Assembly: GCA_023444445.1 (NCBI GenBank)
Contig: JAEXMK010000101.1
Span: 1 to 43,870 of the forward strand
Direction of reading: 5' to 3'
Source of the DNA: Pseudomonadota bacterium
Lineage (GTDB): Bacteria; Pseudomonadota; Alphaproteobacteria; Rhizobiales; Rhizobiaceae
DNA: 43,870 nucleotides
The translations under genes and the position numbers were made by a program. The number at the start of each line of letters is the position of its first letter. The stretch's first letter is position 1. Below, piece by piece: positions 17,751-27,645 of the stretch. Below the pieces are notes generated by a model. The model made no database searches. It was given only the letters and a program-made list of their open reading frames with translations, and was not told where the DNA came from.

Positions 17751-18487
17751 GCGAGGCCGTCGTGGCAGGTTACAAGGGGCCGGAAAGCCGTTCGGGAAGT
17801 GTCACGCTTCCCGCAAGGCCGGAACCGATTACCCTCAAGCCCAGTGAGACCGCCGTTGTCGTGGTCGACATGCAGAACGCCTATTCGACCGAGGGCGGTT
17901 ATGTCGATCTTGCCGGTTTCGACATCTCAGGTGCAAAGGGCACCATTGCCAACATCAAGAAGACGCTGGATGCGGCGCGGGCGGCAGGCGTTCAGGTCAT
18001 CTATTTCCAGAATGGCTGGGACAAGGATTATGTCGAAGCGGGCGGGCCGGGTTCGCCCAACTGGCACAAGTCCAATGCGCTGAAGACCATGCGAAAACGG
18101 CCGGAACTGCAAGGCCAGCTGCTGGCCAAAGGCACCTGGGATTATGCCATTGTCGACGAGCTGCAGCCGCAGCCCGGCGATATTCTTGTGCCAAAGACGC
18201 GTTATAGCGGTTTCTTCAACACCAACATGGACAGCGTCTTGCGCGCCCGTGGCATCCGCAATCTGGTCTTTGTCGGCATCGCCACCAATGTCTGCGTGGA
18301 AAGCTCACTGCGCGATGCTTTCCACCTCGAATATTTCGGGGTGATGCTGGAGGACGCCACCCATCATCTGGGCCCGGACTTTATCCAGCAGGCGACGGTC
18401 TACAATGTCGAGAAGTTTTTCGGCTGGGTGGCCACCGTCAATGATTTTTGCGGTGTCATCTCGCAGGCCGCACCCGTCACCGATTGA
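17747..18487 (+). CDS. rutB: Ureidoacrylate amidohydrolase RutB
   Basis: This 246-residue isochorismatase-like cysteine hydrolase has the triad visible: D41 (VVVDMQNAY), K150 ([11 protein letters not shown]) and C183 ([13 protein letters not shown]). It hydrolyses ureidoacrylate or its peracid to carbamate and aminoacrylate, releasing nitrogen. It starts at ATG 17747, overlapping the rutA stop; rutC follows after 26 bases. Sequence and position match canonical rut operons. Confidence 0.96.
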   Translation: MSEAVVAGYKGPESRSGSVTLPARPEPITLKPSETAVVVVDMQNAYSTEGGYVDLAGFDISGAKGTIANIKKTLDAARAAGVQVIYFQNGWDKDYVEAGGPGSPNWHKSNALKTMRKRPELQGQLLAKGTWDYAIVDELQPQPGDILVPKTRYSGFFNTNMDSVLRARGIRNLVFVGIATNVCVESSLRDAFHLEYFGVMLEDATHHLGPDFIQQATVYNVEKFFGWVATVNDFCGVISQAAPVTD

Positions 18488-18513
18488 TTGAGAAAAACAA
18501 AGAGGAGAACGAA

Positions 18514-18900
18514 ATGCCGAAAAAGATCATCGTACCTGTTGGCACCAGCAAACCCATTGCCCCCTTTTCGCCGGGAACCCTTGCCGATGGCGTGGTATAC
18601 GTTTCCGGCACGCTGCCCTTCGACAAGGACAACAATGTCGTGCATGTGGGCGATGCCAGCGCCCAGACCCGCCATGTTCTCGAAACCATCAAATCCGTCA
18701 TCGAGACGGCCGGCGGCACGATGGAAGACGTGACGATGAATCACATCTTCATCACCGACTGGGCAAATTATCAGGCCGTCAACGCGGTCTATGCCGAATA
18801 TTTCCCCGGTGACAAGCCGGCGCGGTATTGCATCCAGTGCGGCCTCGTCAAGCCCGATGCGCTGGTGGAAATCGCCACCGTCGCCCATATCGGCAAATAG
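18514..18900 (+). CDS. rutC: RutC, 3-aminoacrylate deaminase (RidA/YjgF family)
   Basis: This 128-residue RidA-fold protein contains [19 protein letters not shown], the family core [11 protein letters not shown], and the C-terminal motif [20 protein letters not shown]. It deaminates aminoacrylate to malonic semialdehyde plus ammonium. The open frame extends upstream, but the ATG at 18514 is preferred. It is preceded by AGAGGAG and gives the family length. It is probably a soluble trimer in the cytosol. Confidence 0.94.
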   Translation: MPKKIIVPVGTSKPIAPFSPGTLADGVVYVSGTLPFDKDNNVVHVGDASAQTRHVLETIKSVIETAGGTMEDVTMNHIFITDWANYQAVNAVYAEYFPGDKPARYCIQCGLVKPDALVEIATVAHIGK

Positions 18901-18913
18901 GGCGAAGCGGCAG

Positions 18914-19705
18914 ATGATGCATTTCGAGGTTCATGGCCGGACTGATTCAAAGGCACCCACCATCCTGCTGTCTTCTGGGCTGGGCGGATCGGGCGCCTAT
19001 TGGGTATCGCAGATCGAGGCTCTTTCCGGCCATTTCCGGGTCGTCACCTATGACCATCGCGGCACCGGCAGGACCGGCGGCGAGGTGCCGCTCGATGGCG
19101 GCATTTCCGCCATGGCGAATGATGTGCTGGAGATCGTCTCGGCTCTGAATCTCGAAAAATTCCATTTCATGGGACATGCCCTCGGCGGTCTGATCGGCCT
19201 CGATATCGCGCTGCGGCGGCCCGGCCTTATTGACCGGCTCGTTCTCATCAACGCCTGGAGCAAGGCTGATCCGCATTCCGGGCGCTGCTTTGACGTGCGG
19301 ATCGAGCTTCTGGAAAAGTCGGGCGTCGAGGCTTTTGTCAAAGCGCAGCCGCTGTTCCTTTATCCGGCGGCGTGGATGTCTGACAATCAGGAGCGGCTGG
19401 CACGGGACGATGCCCATGGCGTGGCGCATTTTCAGGGCAAGGACAATGTGCTTCGCCGCATTACGGCGCTGCGGGCCTTTGATGTGGATGAACGGCTTGG
19501 CGAGATAGGGAATCCGGTGCTGGTGGTGGCGACGAAGGATGATCTTCTGGTGCCCTATACGCGCTCGTTGCGTCTCGCTGACGGTTTGCCGCAAAGCGAG
19601 CTTTGCCTTCTCGATTTCGGGGCTCACGCGGTCAATATTACCGAACCCGATCTTTTCAACGCCCGGCTTTTGCAGTTTCTTCTGCCCGCCGACGCCACAA
19701 TCTGA
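18914..19705 (+). CDS. rutD: RutD, alpha/beta-hydrolase-fold aminohydrolase
   Basis: This alpha/beta-hydrolase-fold protein is about 263 residues from the ATG at 18914 (or 18917; the two Met codons are adjacent). The elbow reads GHALGG, with alanine where active hydrolases have serine. That is also the state of E. coli RutD and so is not a mutation. Other matching stretches are LLSSGLGGSGAYW, YDHRGTGRTGG, AQPLFLYPAAWMSDN and ALRHFQGK-type AHFQGKDN. It assists ammonium or carbamate release in the pathway; its exact role is still debated. An upstream extension of the frame runs back into rutC and was rejected. Confidence 0.93.
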   Translation: MMHFEVHGRTDSKAPTILLSSGLGGSGAYWVSQIEALSGHFRVVTYDHRGTGRTGGEVPLDGGISAMANDVLEIVSALNLEKFHFMGHALGGLIGLDIALRRPGLIDRLVLINAWSKADPHSGRCFDVRIELLEKSGVEAFVKAQPLFLYPAAWMSDNQERLARDDAHGVAHFQGKDNVLRRITALRAFDVDERLGEIGNPVLVVATKDDLLVPYTRSLRLADGLPQSELCLLDFGAHAVNITEPDLFNARLLQFLLPADATI

Positions 19706-19722
19706 CAGGATTTTAGAGCACG

Positions 19723-20313
19723 ATGACGACACCACTGGATGATGCAGCACTCGCAACGCTTTTCACCGAAGCGCGCACCCACAATGGCTGGACGGACAAG
19801 CCGATCAGCGATGAAACACTGCGCGCGCTTTACGACCTGACGAAAATGGGCCCGACTTCGGCCAATTGCTCGCCGGCTCGTTTCGTCTTTGTGCGCAGCC
19901 CGGAAGCCAAGGAAAAGCTTCGGCCGGCGCTTTCTTCGGGCAATCTCGAGAAAACCATGGCAGCGCCGGTGACTGTGATTGCTGCCATCGACAGTGAATT
20001 CTACGAGAAGTTGCCGGAACTGTTTCCGCACGCCGATGCGCGTTCGTGGTTTACCTCCAGCCCTGCGGTGGCCGAAGAAACGGCCTTTCGCAACGCCACA
20101 CTTCAGGCCGGATATCTGATCCTTGCCGCCCGCGCGCTGGGGCTGGATACCGGCGCCATGTCCGGTTTCGACAAGAGCAAGGTGGATGCTGCGTTTTTTG
20201 CCGGCACGACGTGGAGATCCAATTTCCTGATCAATCTCGGTTATGGCGATTCGTCAAAGCTCTTTGGCCGCCTGCCGCGCCTTGCCTTTGAAGACGCCTG
20301 TGTGCTGGCTTGA
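19723..20313 (+). CDS. rutE: RutE, malonic semialdehyde reductase
   Basis: This 196-residue member of the nitroreductase superfamily uses a flavin to reduce malonic semialdehyde to 3-hydroxypropionate, the pathway's carbon end product. Recognisable features are [21 protein letters not shown] near the N-terminus (about 12-32, read as motifs HNGWTDKP and ISDETLR), [17 protein letters not shown] (about 44-60), and [17 protein letters not shown] [12 protein letters not shown]. It starts 17 bases after the rutD stop. Confidence 0.94.
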   Translation: MTTPLDDAALATLFTEARTHNGWTDKPISDETLRALYDLTKMGPTSANCSPARFVFVRSPEAKEKLRPALSSGNLEKTMAAPVTVIAAIDSEFYEKLPELFPHADARSWFTSSPAVAEETAFRNATLQAGYLILAARALGLDTGAMSGFDKSKVDAAFFAGTTWRSNFLINLGYGDSSKLFGRLPRLAFEDACVLA

Positions 20314-20339
20314 TGGCCTGTTAAGGAAGGATTGGTTAG

Positions 20340-20864
20340 ATGCAGATGATGTCTCTTGAAAAGGAAGCGGCAATGGAGACGAAGACTGCAGAGCAACGCA
20401 GCCTCGATTATAGAAACGCCATGGCGCGGCTCGGCGCGGCGGTCAATATAGTCACGACGGATGGTGGCGCAGGCCGGGCAGGCTTCGCCGCGACGGCGGT
20501 CTGCAGCGTTTCCGATAATCCGCCCACGCTTCTCATCTGCCTCAACAGAAATTCTTCCGCTTACAAGGTGGTCAAGGCCAATGGCGTCGTCTGCGTCAAC
20601 ACGCTCGCCGCCCATCATGAGGTGCTGAGCACGCTTTTCGGTGGCAAGACGCCTGCGGAGGAACGTTTCGCTGCGGGCAACTGGGGCGTGCTCGAAACCG
20701 GTGCGCCGGTTCTCGAAGATGCGCTCGTCTCTTTCGATTGCCGCATCCGCGAGGCGCATGACGGCGGCACGCATGATATTCTCATCTGCGAGGTCGTGGA
20801 TATGAAGATCAATGAAGGTGATGAGGCGCTGATGTATTTCAACCGGCGTTACCGGGTGCTTTGA
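20340..20864 (+). CDS. rutF: RutF, NADH-dependent FMN reductase
   Basis: This 174-residue flavin-reductase-domain protein supplies FMNH2 to RutA. Motifs are [55 protein letters not shown] and ALVSFDCRI. The start used is ATG 20340. Internal Met codons at 20346, 20349 and 20373 would give an N-terminus closer in length to E. coli RutF, so the true start is uncertain. It is the last gene of the operon; a strong terminator follows at 20896-20930. No rutG (uracil permease) or rutR follows. Confidence 0.93.
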   Translation: MQMMSLEKEAAMETKTAEQRSLDYRNAMARLGAAVNIVTTDGGAGRAGFAATAVCSVSDNPPTLLICLNRNSSAYKVVKANGVVCVNTLAAHHEVLSTLFGGKTPAEERFAAGNWGVLETGAPVLEDALVSFDCRIREAHDGGTHDILICEVVDMKINEGDEALMYFNRRYRVL

Positions 20865-20895
20865 TCCATCGGGAGTTTTCCCTGTCGGACTATAG

Positions 20896-20930
20896 AAAGG
20901 GCGTTTCCGGCCTCCCGGAAACGCCCTTTT
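20896..20930. terminator. Bidirectional terminator between rutF and pntB
   Basis: AAAGGGCGTTTCCGG-cctc-CCGGAAACGCCCTTT forms a perfect 15-bp stem with A-rich and T-rich flanks on opposite sides. It can terminate both the plus-strand rut operon and the minus-strand pntAB operon, whose last stop is at 20934. Confidence 0.93.
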
Positions 20931-20933
20931 CAT

Positions 20934-22379
20934 TTACTTGATCAACGGCAGAAGATCGTTGATCGACTTTTTCGCATCGCCATAGAACATGCGGGTATTG
21001 TCCTTGTAGAACAGCGGGTTCTCGATACCTGAGTAACCCGTGCCCTGGCCGCGCTTGGAGACGATGACCAATTTGGACTTCCACACTTCCAGAACCGGCA
21101 TGCCGGCAATCGGCGAATTCGGATCGTCCTGTGCGGCCGGGTTGACGATGTCGTTGGAGCCGATGACGATCACGACGTCGGTGCTGGGGAAATCGTCGTT
21201 GATCTCGTCCATTTCAAGCACGATGTCGTAGGGCACCTTCGCTTCGGCGAGCAGCACGTTCATGTGGCCGGGAAGACGGCCTGCCACCGGATGGATGGCG
21301 AAGCGCACGGTCTTGCCGTCGGCGCGCAGCTTGCGCGTCAGTTCCGACACGGCCGATTGCGCCTGCGCAACCGCCATGCCGTAACCGGGCACGATGATGA
21401 CGCTGTCGGCGTCGTTCAGCGCTGCGGCCACACCCTCGGCGTCAATCGCCACCTGCTCGCCCTCGATTTCCATCGCCGGGCCCGTCGTGCCGCCGAAGCC
21501 GCCGAGGATGACCGAGATGAAGGAGCGGTTCATCGCCTTGCACATGATGTAGGAGAGGATCGCACCCGAGGAGCCCACCAGTGCGCCCGTGACGATCAGC
21601 AGATCGTTGCCGAGCGTGAAGCCGATGGCGGCGGCCGCCCAGCCGGAATAACTGTTCAGCATCGAAACGACGACAGGCATGTCAGCGCCGCCAATGCCCA
21701 TGATCAGGTGATAGCCGATGAAGAAGGCGGCAAGCGTCATCAGGACCAGCGTCCATGCGCCGGCGCCATTGCAATACATGATGAGCAGCACCAGCGACAG
21801 GATCGCGGCGCCGGCGTTCAGCAGATGTCCGCCCGGCAGCTTCTTCGCCTTGCCGTCTACCTTGCCCGCAAGCTTGCCAAAGGCGACGACGGAGCCGGTG
21901 AAGGTGACCGCGCCGATGAAGACGCCGAGGAAGACCTCGACCTTCATGATCGCCAGTTCTACCGGTGTCTTGTGCGCCAGGATGGCGGAAAAGCCCGTCA
22001 GTAGGGAACGCGCGGTTTCATCGAGAGAGGCGACATGCGCTTCCTCGATATGGGCGTTGAAGCCGATGAAAACGGCCGCAAGGCCAACGAAGGAGTGAAG
22101 CGCCGCCACAAGCTGCGGCATCTCGGTCATTTGCACCCGGCTCGCTACGAAGTAGCCGAGCACGGAGCCGCCCGCCAGCATCAGGAGCACGACGAGCCAC
22201 TGCCCGACGCCCTTGCTGATTTCAGGACCGAAGACGGTTGCGATGATGGCGAGGCCCATGCCTGTTATGCCGTACCAGACGGCACGTTTGGCGCTTTCCT
22301 GTCCGGAAAGACCGCCTAGCGAAAGGATGAAAAGAACGGCTGCGGCAACATAGGCCGCGGAAACAATACCAATGGTCAT
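20934..22379 (-). CDS. pntB: NAD(P) transhydrogenase beta subunit PntB
   Basis: This 481-residue protein has a membrane domain of about eight or nine helices (residues 1-270) and a C-terminal NADP-binding dIII domain. The dIII signatures are [15 protein letters not shown] (about 325-340), [18 protein letters not shown] (about 363-380) and [20 protein letters not shown] (about 425-444). With PntA it couples hydride transfer from NADH to NADP+ to proton entry. The start ATG at 22379 lies 20 bases after the natural end of pntA (22400). The sequence is complete and normal. Its partner is truncated by a stop codon; see the pntA entries. Confidence 0.96.
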   Translation of the reverse strand: MTIGIVSAAYVAAAVLFILSLGGLSGQESAKRAVWYGITGMGLAIIATVFGPEISKGVGQWLVVLLMLAGGSVLGYFVASRVQMTEMPQLVAALHSFVGLAAVFIGFNAHIEEAHVASLDETARSLLTGFSAILAHKTPVELAIMKVEVFLGVFIGAVTFTGSVVAFGKLAGKVDGKAKKLPGGHLLNAGAAILSLVLLIMYCNGAGAWTLVLMTLAAFFIGYHLIMGIGGADMPVVVSMLNSYSGWAAAAIGFTLGNDLLIVTGALVGSSGAILSYIMCKAMNRSFISVILGGFGGTTGPAMEIEGEQVAIDAEGVAAALNDADSVIIVPGYGMAVAQAQSAVSELTRKLRADGKTVRFAIHPVAGRLPGHMNVLLAEAKVPYDIVLEMDEINDDFPSTDVVIVIGSNDIVNPAAQDDPNSPIAGMPVLEVWKSKLVIVSKRGQGTGYSGIENPLFYKDNTRMFYGDAKKSINDLLPLIK

Positions 22380-22399
22380 TTATTTAAATCCCCGCACGC

Positions 22400-22483
22400 T
22401 CAGGACTTCTGGAACATGGCGAGCATGCGCCGTGTCACGAGGAAACCGCCGACGATGTTGATCGTCGCGATCAGGACGGAAAG
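22400..22483 (-). pseudogene. pntA: Detached 3' end of pntA after an in-frame TAG
   Basis: Immediately after the TAG at 22484-22486, the same frame continues for 27 codons to TGA at 22400-22402. It encodes LSVLIATINIVGG, then FLVTRRMLAMFQKS. That is the expected end of PntA (compare INIFGGFTVTQRMLKMF in E. coli). The TAG sits inside transmembrane helix 4 and could be one base change from a sense codon such as TCG. Without readthrough this part is not made. Confidence 0.85.
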
Positions 22484-23974
22484 CTAGGCAAGGATCACCA
22501 CCAGCCAGTTGCCGGAACCGATCTGCAGCAGCGCGCCGATGATGACGATGCCGGAAATCGCGTTTGTCACGGCCATCAGCGGCGTATGCAGCGAGTGGCT
22601 GACATTCCAGATGACCTGGAAGCCGATGAAGCAGGCGAGTACGAAGACGATGAAGTGGCTCATGAAACTTGCCGGCGCATAAAGGCCGACAAGCAGCAGG
22701 ACGGCCGTGCCAGCGACCAGAAGCCCGACCTGGCTCTTCGTCTGCGCCTTGAACTCGGCCTTTTCCTTGGCGTGTTTCTCCTCCGGCGTCAGCTCCTTGG
22801 CTCGTTCCTTCGGCTTCTGCGCGGCAATGGCCTGGATCTTCGGCGGCGGCGGGGGATAAGTTATCTCGCCCTGATAGGTGACGGTCGCGCCACGGATGAC
22901 ATCGTCTTCCATGTTGTGAACCGGCTTGCCGTCCTTCCCGGGCGTCAGATCGGTCATCATGTGACGAATATTGGTGGCGTAGAGCGTCGAGGCCTGCGTC
23001 GCCATGCGGCTCGGGAAATCCGTATAGCCAATGACGATGACGCCATTGTCGGATACGACGCGCTGGTCGGGAACCGTCAGATCGCAATTGCCGCCGCGCT
23101 CGGCGGCAAGGTCGATGATGACCGAACCCGGCTTCATCATCGCCACCATGTCGGCGAGCCAGAGTTTCGGGGCATCGCGGCCCGGGATCAGCGCCGTGGT
23201 GATGACGATATCGATCTGCGGTGCGAGCTCGCGGAATTTCTCCAGCTGCTTCTCGCGGAATTCCGGCGAGGAGGGGGCGGCATAACCGCCGGTCGCTGCG
23301 CCATCCTGCTGCTGATCGGCAAAATCGAGATAGACGAACTCAGCGCCCATGGATTCGATCTGCTCGGCCACTTCGGGGCGCACGTCGAAGGCGTAGGTAA
23401 TCGCGCCGAGCGATGTGGCCGTGCCGATGGCGGCAAGACCGGCAACGCCGGCACCGATGACCAGCACCTTCGCGGGCGGCACCTTGCCGGCGGCGGTGAC
23501 CTGGCCGGTGAAGAAGCGGCCGAAATTGTTGCCTGCCTCGATGACCGCACGATAACCGGCGATATTGGCCATGGAGGAGAGCGCATCCATCTTCTGGGCG
23601 CGCGAAATGCGCGGCACCATGTCCATGGCGATGACGTTTGCGCCCTTTTCCTTCGCCTGTTCCAAAAGGTCCTTGTTCTGGGCGGGGTAGAAGAACGAGA
23701 TCAGCGTCTTGTCCGAGGACAGGCGATCAATCTCCGATGTTTCGGGTGGGCGAACCTTGGCGATGATATCGGAGCCGGAATAAAGCGCGTCCGCGCTGTC
23801 GACCACCGTCACGCCTGCGGCGCGATAGGCGTCGTCGGAAAATCCCGCCGCCTTGCCGGCGCCGGCTTCGCTGACGCAATCATATCCAAGTTTTTGCAAG
23901 GCCTGCGCGCTGTCGGGCGTCATGCCGACGCGCGCCTCGCCCTCATATAGTTCCTTAGGTGTTCCGATTCTCAA
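22484..23974 (-). CDS. pntA: NAD(P) transhydrogenase alpha subunit PntA, truncated by a nonsense codon
   Basis: This is a 496-residue open frame. It has the NAD-binding dI domain ([20 protein letters not shown] at the start; nucleotide fold [17 protein letters not shown] at about 172-188), a proline-rich linker ([11 protein letters not shown], about 373-383), three full membrane helices, and the first half of a fourth (GNWLVVILA). A TAG ends the frame there. Reading through it gives a 524-residue protein of normal architecture (single fused alpha chain, not the split PntAA/PntAB form). Loss of half of helix 4 would probably impair assembly or proton translocation. A sequencing error, a real mutation or suppression cannot be distinguished here. 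Confidence 0.92.
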   Translation of the reverse strand: MRIGTPKELYEGEARVGMTPDSAQALQKLGYDCVSEAGAGKAAGFSDDAYRAAGVTVVDSADALYSGSDIIAKVRPPETSEIDRLSSDKTLISFFYPAQNKDLLEQAKEKGANVIAMDMVPRISRAQKMDALSSMANIAGYRAVIEAGNNFGRFFTGQVTAAGKVPPAKVLVIGAGVAGLAAIGTATSLGAITYAFDVRPEVAEQIESMGAEFVYLDFADQQQDGAATGGYAAPSSPEFREKQLEKFRELAPQIDIVITTALIPGRDAPKLWLADMVAMMKPGSVIIDLAAERGGNCDLTVPDQRVVSDNGVIVIGYTDFPSRMATQASTLYATNIRHMMTDLTPGKDGKPVHNMEDDVIRGATVTYQGEITYPPPPPKIQAIAAQKPKERAKELTPEEKHAKEKAEFKAQTKSQVGLLVAGTAVLLLVGLYAPASFMSHFIVFVLACFIGFQVIWNVSHSLHTPLMAVTNAISGIVIIGALLQIGSGNWLVVILA

Positions 23975-24113
23975 AACTGCTCTCCCATTTCCCGTCCTGA
24001 TAAGCCGTCATAGCCCATTTTGGGCGTTTTTGTCTTGTTATTGCTGTTTTCTACCTGCGGCGGATTGACATCAGGGAAAAGGCCATTTCGAGCGGTGGCG
24101 GTACGGCGGTCAT

Positions 24114-24146
24114 AAAAAACCCGGCGCCGAAACGCCGGGTTCTTGT
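24114..24146 (-). terminator. Terminator of the MHS transporter gene
   Basis: On the minus strand AACCCGGCG-tttcgg-CGCCGGGTT is followed by TTTTTTATG, a 9-bp stem with a T-run. It lies 17 bases after the transporter stop (24163). The rest of 23975-24113 should contain the pntA promoter, but no convincing boxes were identified. Confidence 0.88.
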
Positions 24147-24162
24147 TTCCAGTGCTTTTCGC

Positions 24163-26046
24163 TCAATCCATGGCGTGGATATCGCGATCCTTGGTTTCCG
24201 GCAGGAACAGCATGCCGATGACCAGCGTGATGCCTGCGAAGATGATCGGATACCAGAGGCCGTAATAGATATCGCCCTTCGCCGCGCTCATCGCAAAGGC
24301 GGTGGCGGGCAGAAGACCGCCGAACCAGCCGTTGCCGATGTGATAGGGCAGCGACATGCCGGAGTAGCGGATGCGGGTCGGGAACAGTTCGACCAGCAAA
24401 GCTGCGATCGGGCCATAGACCATCGTCACGTAGATGACGAGGACGGTGAGAACCGCGATGATGACGACCCAGTTCACGGCGGCCGGGTCGGCCACCATGG
24501 AGAAGGCGCCGCCGCCTGCCACGGTATAGACGGCCATTTCCGCGGCTCCACCGGTTTCGGCCGGCGTCAGCAGCTTGTCGGCCACAAGCTTGTCGGTTGC
24601 AACCATCTTTTTATCGGCAGCGCGAACGGCCGCCGCATTGAGGTTAAGCTCCGGGTTTGCGGCAATGAAGGCGTCCAGTTTCGCGTCCGGCACCTGTGCC
24701 GCACCGCGAACCAGCGGGTAACCGCCATCGTGGAGCGCCGTATTGACCTGCTTCTGGAACGCCTTGTCCTTGGCTGCCGCATCCGCGCCGGCGGCGACGG
24801 CATCATAGCTGGTGATGGTGGCATCGCCGATCTTCACGGTGGCCGGCTGGCCGGCTGTGCCCGCAACCACGTCGTAAGGCACGGAGTTGCGTGTCAGGAA
24901 CGAGGTGGCGATATCACAGGACGTGGTGAACTTCGCCGTGCCCGTCGGGTTGAACTGGAATTTGCAGTCGCCCGGTGCGGCAGTCACGGTGGCGCGAACG
25001 CTCGCCTGTGCCTGTGCAAGCGCCGGGTTGCCTGCCCAGGTCAATGCCTTGAACAGCGGGAAGTAGGTCAGCATGGCAAGGATGAGGCCGGCCATGATGA
25101 TCGGCTTGCGGCCGATCTTGTCGGACAGCCAGCCGAAGATGACGAAGAAGCTGGTGCCGAGGATGAGCGCTGCCGCCACCATGATATTGGCGGACTGGCC
25201 GTCGACCTTCAGAATGCTCTGCAGGAAGAACAGCGCGTAGAACTGGCCGGTGTACCAGACGACGGCCTGGCCGATGACGGCGCCGACAAGCGCGATGATG
25301 GCGATCTTGGCGTTTTTCCACTGGCCGAAAGCTTCGCTCAGCGGTGCCTTGGAGGTTTTGCCTTCTTCCTTCATTTTCTTGAAGGCCGGGGATTCGTTCA
25401 TTTTTAGACGGATCCAGACTGATACGCCAAGCAGCAGAACGGAGACGAGGAAGGGAATGCGCCAGCCCCAGGCGGCGAAGGCTTCCTTGCCGAGTGCAAA
25501 CTGTACGCCGAGAATGACCACCAGCGACAGGAACAGGCCGAGCGTCGCCGTCGTCTGGATCCAGGAGGTGTAATAGCCCCTGCGGCCATTGGGGGCATGC
25601 TCGGCAACATAGGTTGCAGCGCCGCCATATTCACCGCCAAGCGCCAGACCCTGCAGCATGCGCAGGACGATCAGGATGATCGGAGCGGCGATGCCGATCT
25701 GCGATGCGCCGGGCAGCACGCCGACGAGGAAGGTGGACACACCCATGATGAGGATGGTGATGAGGAAGGTATATTTGCGTCCGACAATATCACCCAGCCG
25801 CCCGAATACCAGCGCGCCGAAGGGGCGCACGAGGAAGCCTGCGGCAAAAGCCAGCAACGCGAAGATGTTACGCGTCGTTTCCGGATATTGGCTGAAGAAG
25901 TTCGCGCCGATATAGATCGCGAGCGAGCCGTAAAGATAGAAGTCGTACCATTCGAAGACCGTTCCGAGAGAAGAGGCGAAAATCACCTTCTTCTCTTCAC
26001 CCGTCATTGGACGGGCGGCGCCGCTTGCGGCTGCAACATTTGCCAT
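24163..26046 (-). CDS. MHS-family (ProP/ShiA-like) MFS transporter with a large periplasmic insertion
   Basis: This 627-residue metabolite:proton symporter is well above the family's usual 420-500. The N-terminal half is standard: SSLGTVFEWYDFYLYG (about 25-40), RPFGALVFGRLGDIVGRK (about 74-91), RMLQGLALGGEYGGAATYVAEH (about 129-150). The second half has GWLSDKIGRKP (305-315), then an extra segment of about 185 residues (338-522) before the last helices. The insert is soluble-looking, Ala-rich, and has two cysteines (C361, C377) that could form a disulfide. The start 26046 (MANVAAASG) has GGAGGA upstream; an open extension to 26109 was not used. The substrate is probably a carboxylate or osmolyte, unproven. 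Confidence 0.9.
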   Translation of the reverse strand: MANVAAASGAARPMTGEEKKVIFASSLGTVFEWYDFYLYGSLAIYIGANFFSQYPETTRNIFALLAFAAGFLVRPFGALVFGRLGDIVGRKYTFLITILIMGVSTFLVGVLPGASQIGIAAPIILIVLRMLQGLALGGEYGGAATYVAEHAPNGRRGYYTSWIQTTATLGLFLSLVVILGVQFALGKEAFAAWGWRIPFLVSVLLLGVSVWIRLKMNESPAFKKMKEEGKTSKAPLSEAFGQWKNAKIAIIALVGAVIGQAVVWYTGQFYALFFLQSILKVDGQSANIMVAAALILGTSFFVIFGWLSDKIGRKPIIMAGLILAMLTYFPLFKALTWAGNPALAQAQASVRATVTAAPGDCKFQFNPTGTAKFTTSCDIATSFLTRNSVPYDVVAGTAGQPATVKIGDATITSYDAVAAGADAAAKDKAFQKQVNTALHDGGYPLVRGAAQVPDAKLDAFIAANPELNLNAAAVRAADKKMVATDKLVADKLLTPAETGGAAEMAVYTVAGGGAFSMVADPAAVNWVVIIAVLTVLVIYVTMVYGPIAALLVELFPTRIRYSGMSLPYHIGNGWFGGLLPATAFAMSAAKGDIYYGLWYPIIFAGITLVIGMLFLPETKDRDIHAMD

Positions 26047-26541
26047 TGTCTGTCCTCCACAGATGTCCCAATCGACGCATTGCGGAGCCCAACTCTCCTC
26101 CGGACTCACCTTGCGGCTGCAATGCGCATGACAGCAGAGTGACAGAAAATTAACCCCAGTAAGAGCGATGCTTTCGGATTATGACTTTAGTATAATATGA
26201 AGCGTTTCAAAAATGTCGCGGGGCCGATTCCAGATCGCCTGCGAAAGCGCCTTTTTTCTTGACACAACCGAGAAACCTTCTAATAGCTTCTCGCGAAGAA
26301 GGAGCATCACCTTGCGCATGCATGTTGCAGACATGTTCGTCATGGAAGGACCGGCACAATCCGCCGGCGATGATCCGCGCCTTTCTTATTCTATCCGAAT
26401 TACGGCCAAAACGACGATTAAAACCGTCTAACGTCTCTGGCCACCGCTCTCTCCCCGGTTTGGCTGGGGATCGAGGAAGCCGCGATATGATGCGGGTTCC
26501 CACCTCACCAAAAAGAGGAGAGACAGAAAGAGAGCTTGATC
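26047..26541. other. 495-bp intergenic region between the MHS transporter and asd
   Basis: This divergent spacer has no supported gene. A perfect TTGACA lies at 26259-26264 on the plus strand with a poor TAATAG 16 bases on; it could be a weak asd promoter with a long leader. A TATAAT at 26191-26196 lacks a good -35. The AT-rich stretch near 26140-26215 is the likely promoter area for the transporter on the minus strand. A 72-codon frame at 26213-26431 shows no recognisable protein. Confidence 0.5.
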
Positions 26542-27576
26542 ATGGGTTTCAAAGTTGCAATTGCAGGCGCCACCGGCAACGTCGGTCGCGAAATGCTCAA
26601 TATCCTGGCCGAACGCGGTTTCCCCGCCGATGAAGTCGTGCCGCTCGCTTCCGCCCGCTCGCAGGGCACGGAAGTCTCCTATGGCGACCGCACGCTGAAG
26701 GTTTCGAATCTCGAGAACTACGATTTTTCCGACACGGATATCTGCCTGATGTCCGCCGGCGGCGATGTTTCCAAGAAGTGGTCGCCGAAGATCGGCCAGC
26801 AGGGCTGCGTCGTCATCGATAACTCCTCCGCCTGGCGTTACGATCAGGATGTTCCGCTGATCGTTCCGGAAGTGAATGCCGATGCGGTTGCAGGCTTCAC
26901 CAAGAAGAACATCATCGCCAACCCCAATTGCTCCACGGCACAGCTCGTCGTTGCGCTGAAGCCGCTGCATGACTTCGCCAAGATCAAGCGCGTCGTTGTC
27001 TCCACCTACCAGTCCGTTTCCGGCGCCGGCAAGGAAGGCATGGACGAGCTGTTCCAGCAGACCCGCGCCGTTTTCGTGGCCGATCCGGTGGAAACCAAGA
27101 AGTTCACCAAGCGCATCGCCTTCAACGTCATTCCGCATATCGATGTCTTCATGGAAGACGGCTATACGAAGGAAGAGTGGAAGGTTCTGGCCGAAACCAA
27201 GAAGATGCTCGATCCGAAGATCAAGGTAACCTGCACGGCCGTGCGCGTTCCTGTCTTCATCGGTCATTCGGAATCGGTCAATATCGAGTTCGAAAACGAG
27301 ATCACCGCCGATCAGGCCCGTGATATCCTGCGCGAAGCACCGGGTTGCCTGGTCATCGACAAGCGCGAAAACGGCGGTTACATCACGCCGGTTGAATCCG
27401 CCGGTGAAGATGCGACCTACATCTCGCGTATCCGCGAAGACGCGACGGTCGAAAACGGTCTCAACCTGTGGGTTGTTTCCGACAACCTGCGCAAGGGTGC
27501 TGCCCTTAACGCCGTCCAGATCGCCGAACTGCTGATCAATCGTGGCTTCATCAAGCCCCGCAAGGCGGCTGCCTGA
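26542..27576 (+). CDS. asd: Aspartate-semialdehyde dehydrogenase
   Basis: This 344-residue NADPH enzyme converts aspartyl phosphate to aspartate semialdehyde, for lysine, diaminopimelate, threonine and methionine synthesis. The Rossmann motif is VAIAGATGNVGREML (about 5-19). The active-site cysteine is C130 in NPNCSTAQLV, with QSVSGAGKEGMDEL (about 155-168) and the substrate-binding VRVPVFIGHSES (about 234-245). The start ATG at 26542 (MGFKVAIAG) fits the family better than an upstream in-frame ATC/ATG pair at 26536. A terminator follows at 27611. Confidence 0.97.
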   Translation: MGFKVAIAGATGNVGREMLNILAERGFPADEVVPLASARSQGTEVSYGDRTLKVSNLENYDFSDTDICLMSAGGDVSKKWSPKIGQQGCVVIDNSSAWRYDQDVPLIVPEVNADAVAGFTKKNIIANPNCSTAQLVVALKPLHDFAKIKRVVVSTYQSVSGAGKEGMDELFQQTRAVFVADPVETKKFTKRIAFNVIPHIDVFMEDGYTKEEWKVLAETKKMLDPKIKVTCTAVRVPVFIGHSESVNIEFENEITADQARDILREAPGCLVIDKRENGGYITPVESAGEDATYISRIREDATVENGLNLWVVSDNLRKGAALNAVQIAELLINRGFIKPRKAAA

Positions 27577-27610
27577 TCGACGATACGATTTTTTAAGGTT
27601 CGTTAAGTAT

Positions 27611-27645
27611 AACCCGTCTGTTCTGTGTGGGGCAGGCGGGTTTTC
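27611..27645 (+). terminator. Terminator of asd
   Basis: ACCCGTCTG-N12-CAGGCGGGT (one G-T wobble) is followed by TTTTC. It begins 35 bases after the asd stop. The remaining 150 bases up to the next gene should hold its promoter; no clear boxes were seen. Confidence 0.8.

Noticed and set aside
18914..19705. Loss of the catalytic serine in RutD (GHALGG)
   Set aside because: E. coli RutD also has alanine there, so this is a family trait and not a local mutation.
22586..23950. 454-codon plus-strand frame opposite pntA
   Set aside because: Antisense shadow with skewed composition; pntA on the other strand is unambiguous.
26213..26431. 72-codon frame in the asd upstream region
   Set aside because: No recognisable family, no clear ribosome site, and composition unlike neighbouring genes.
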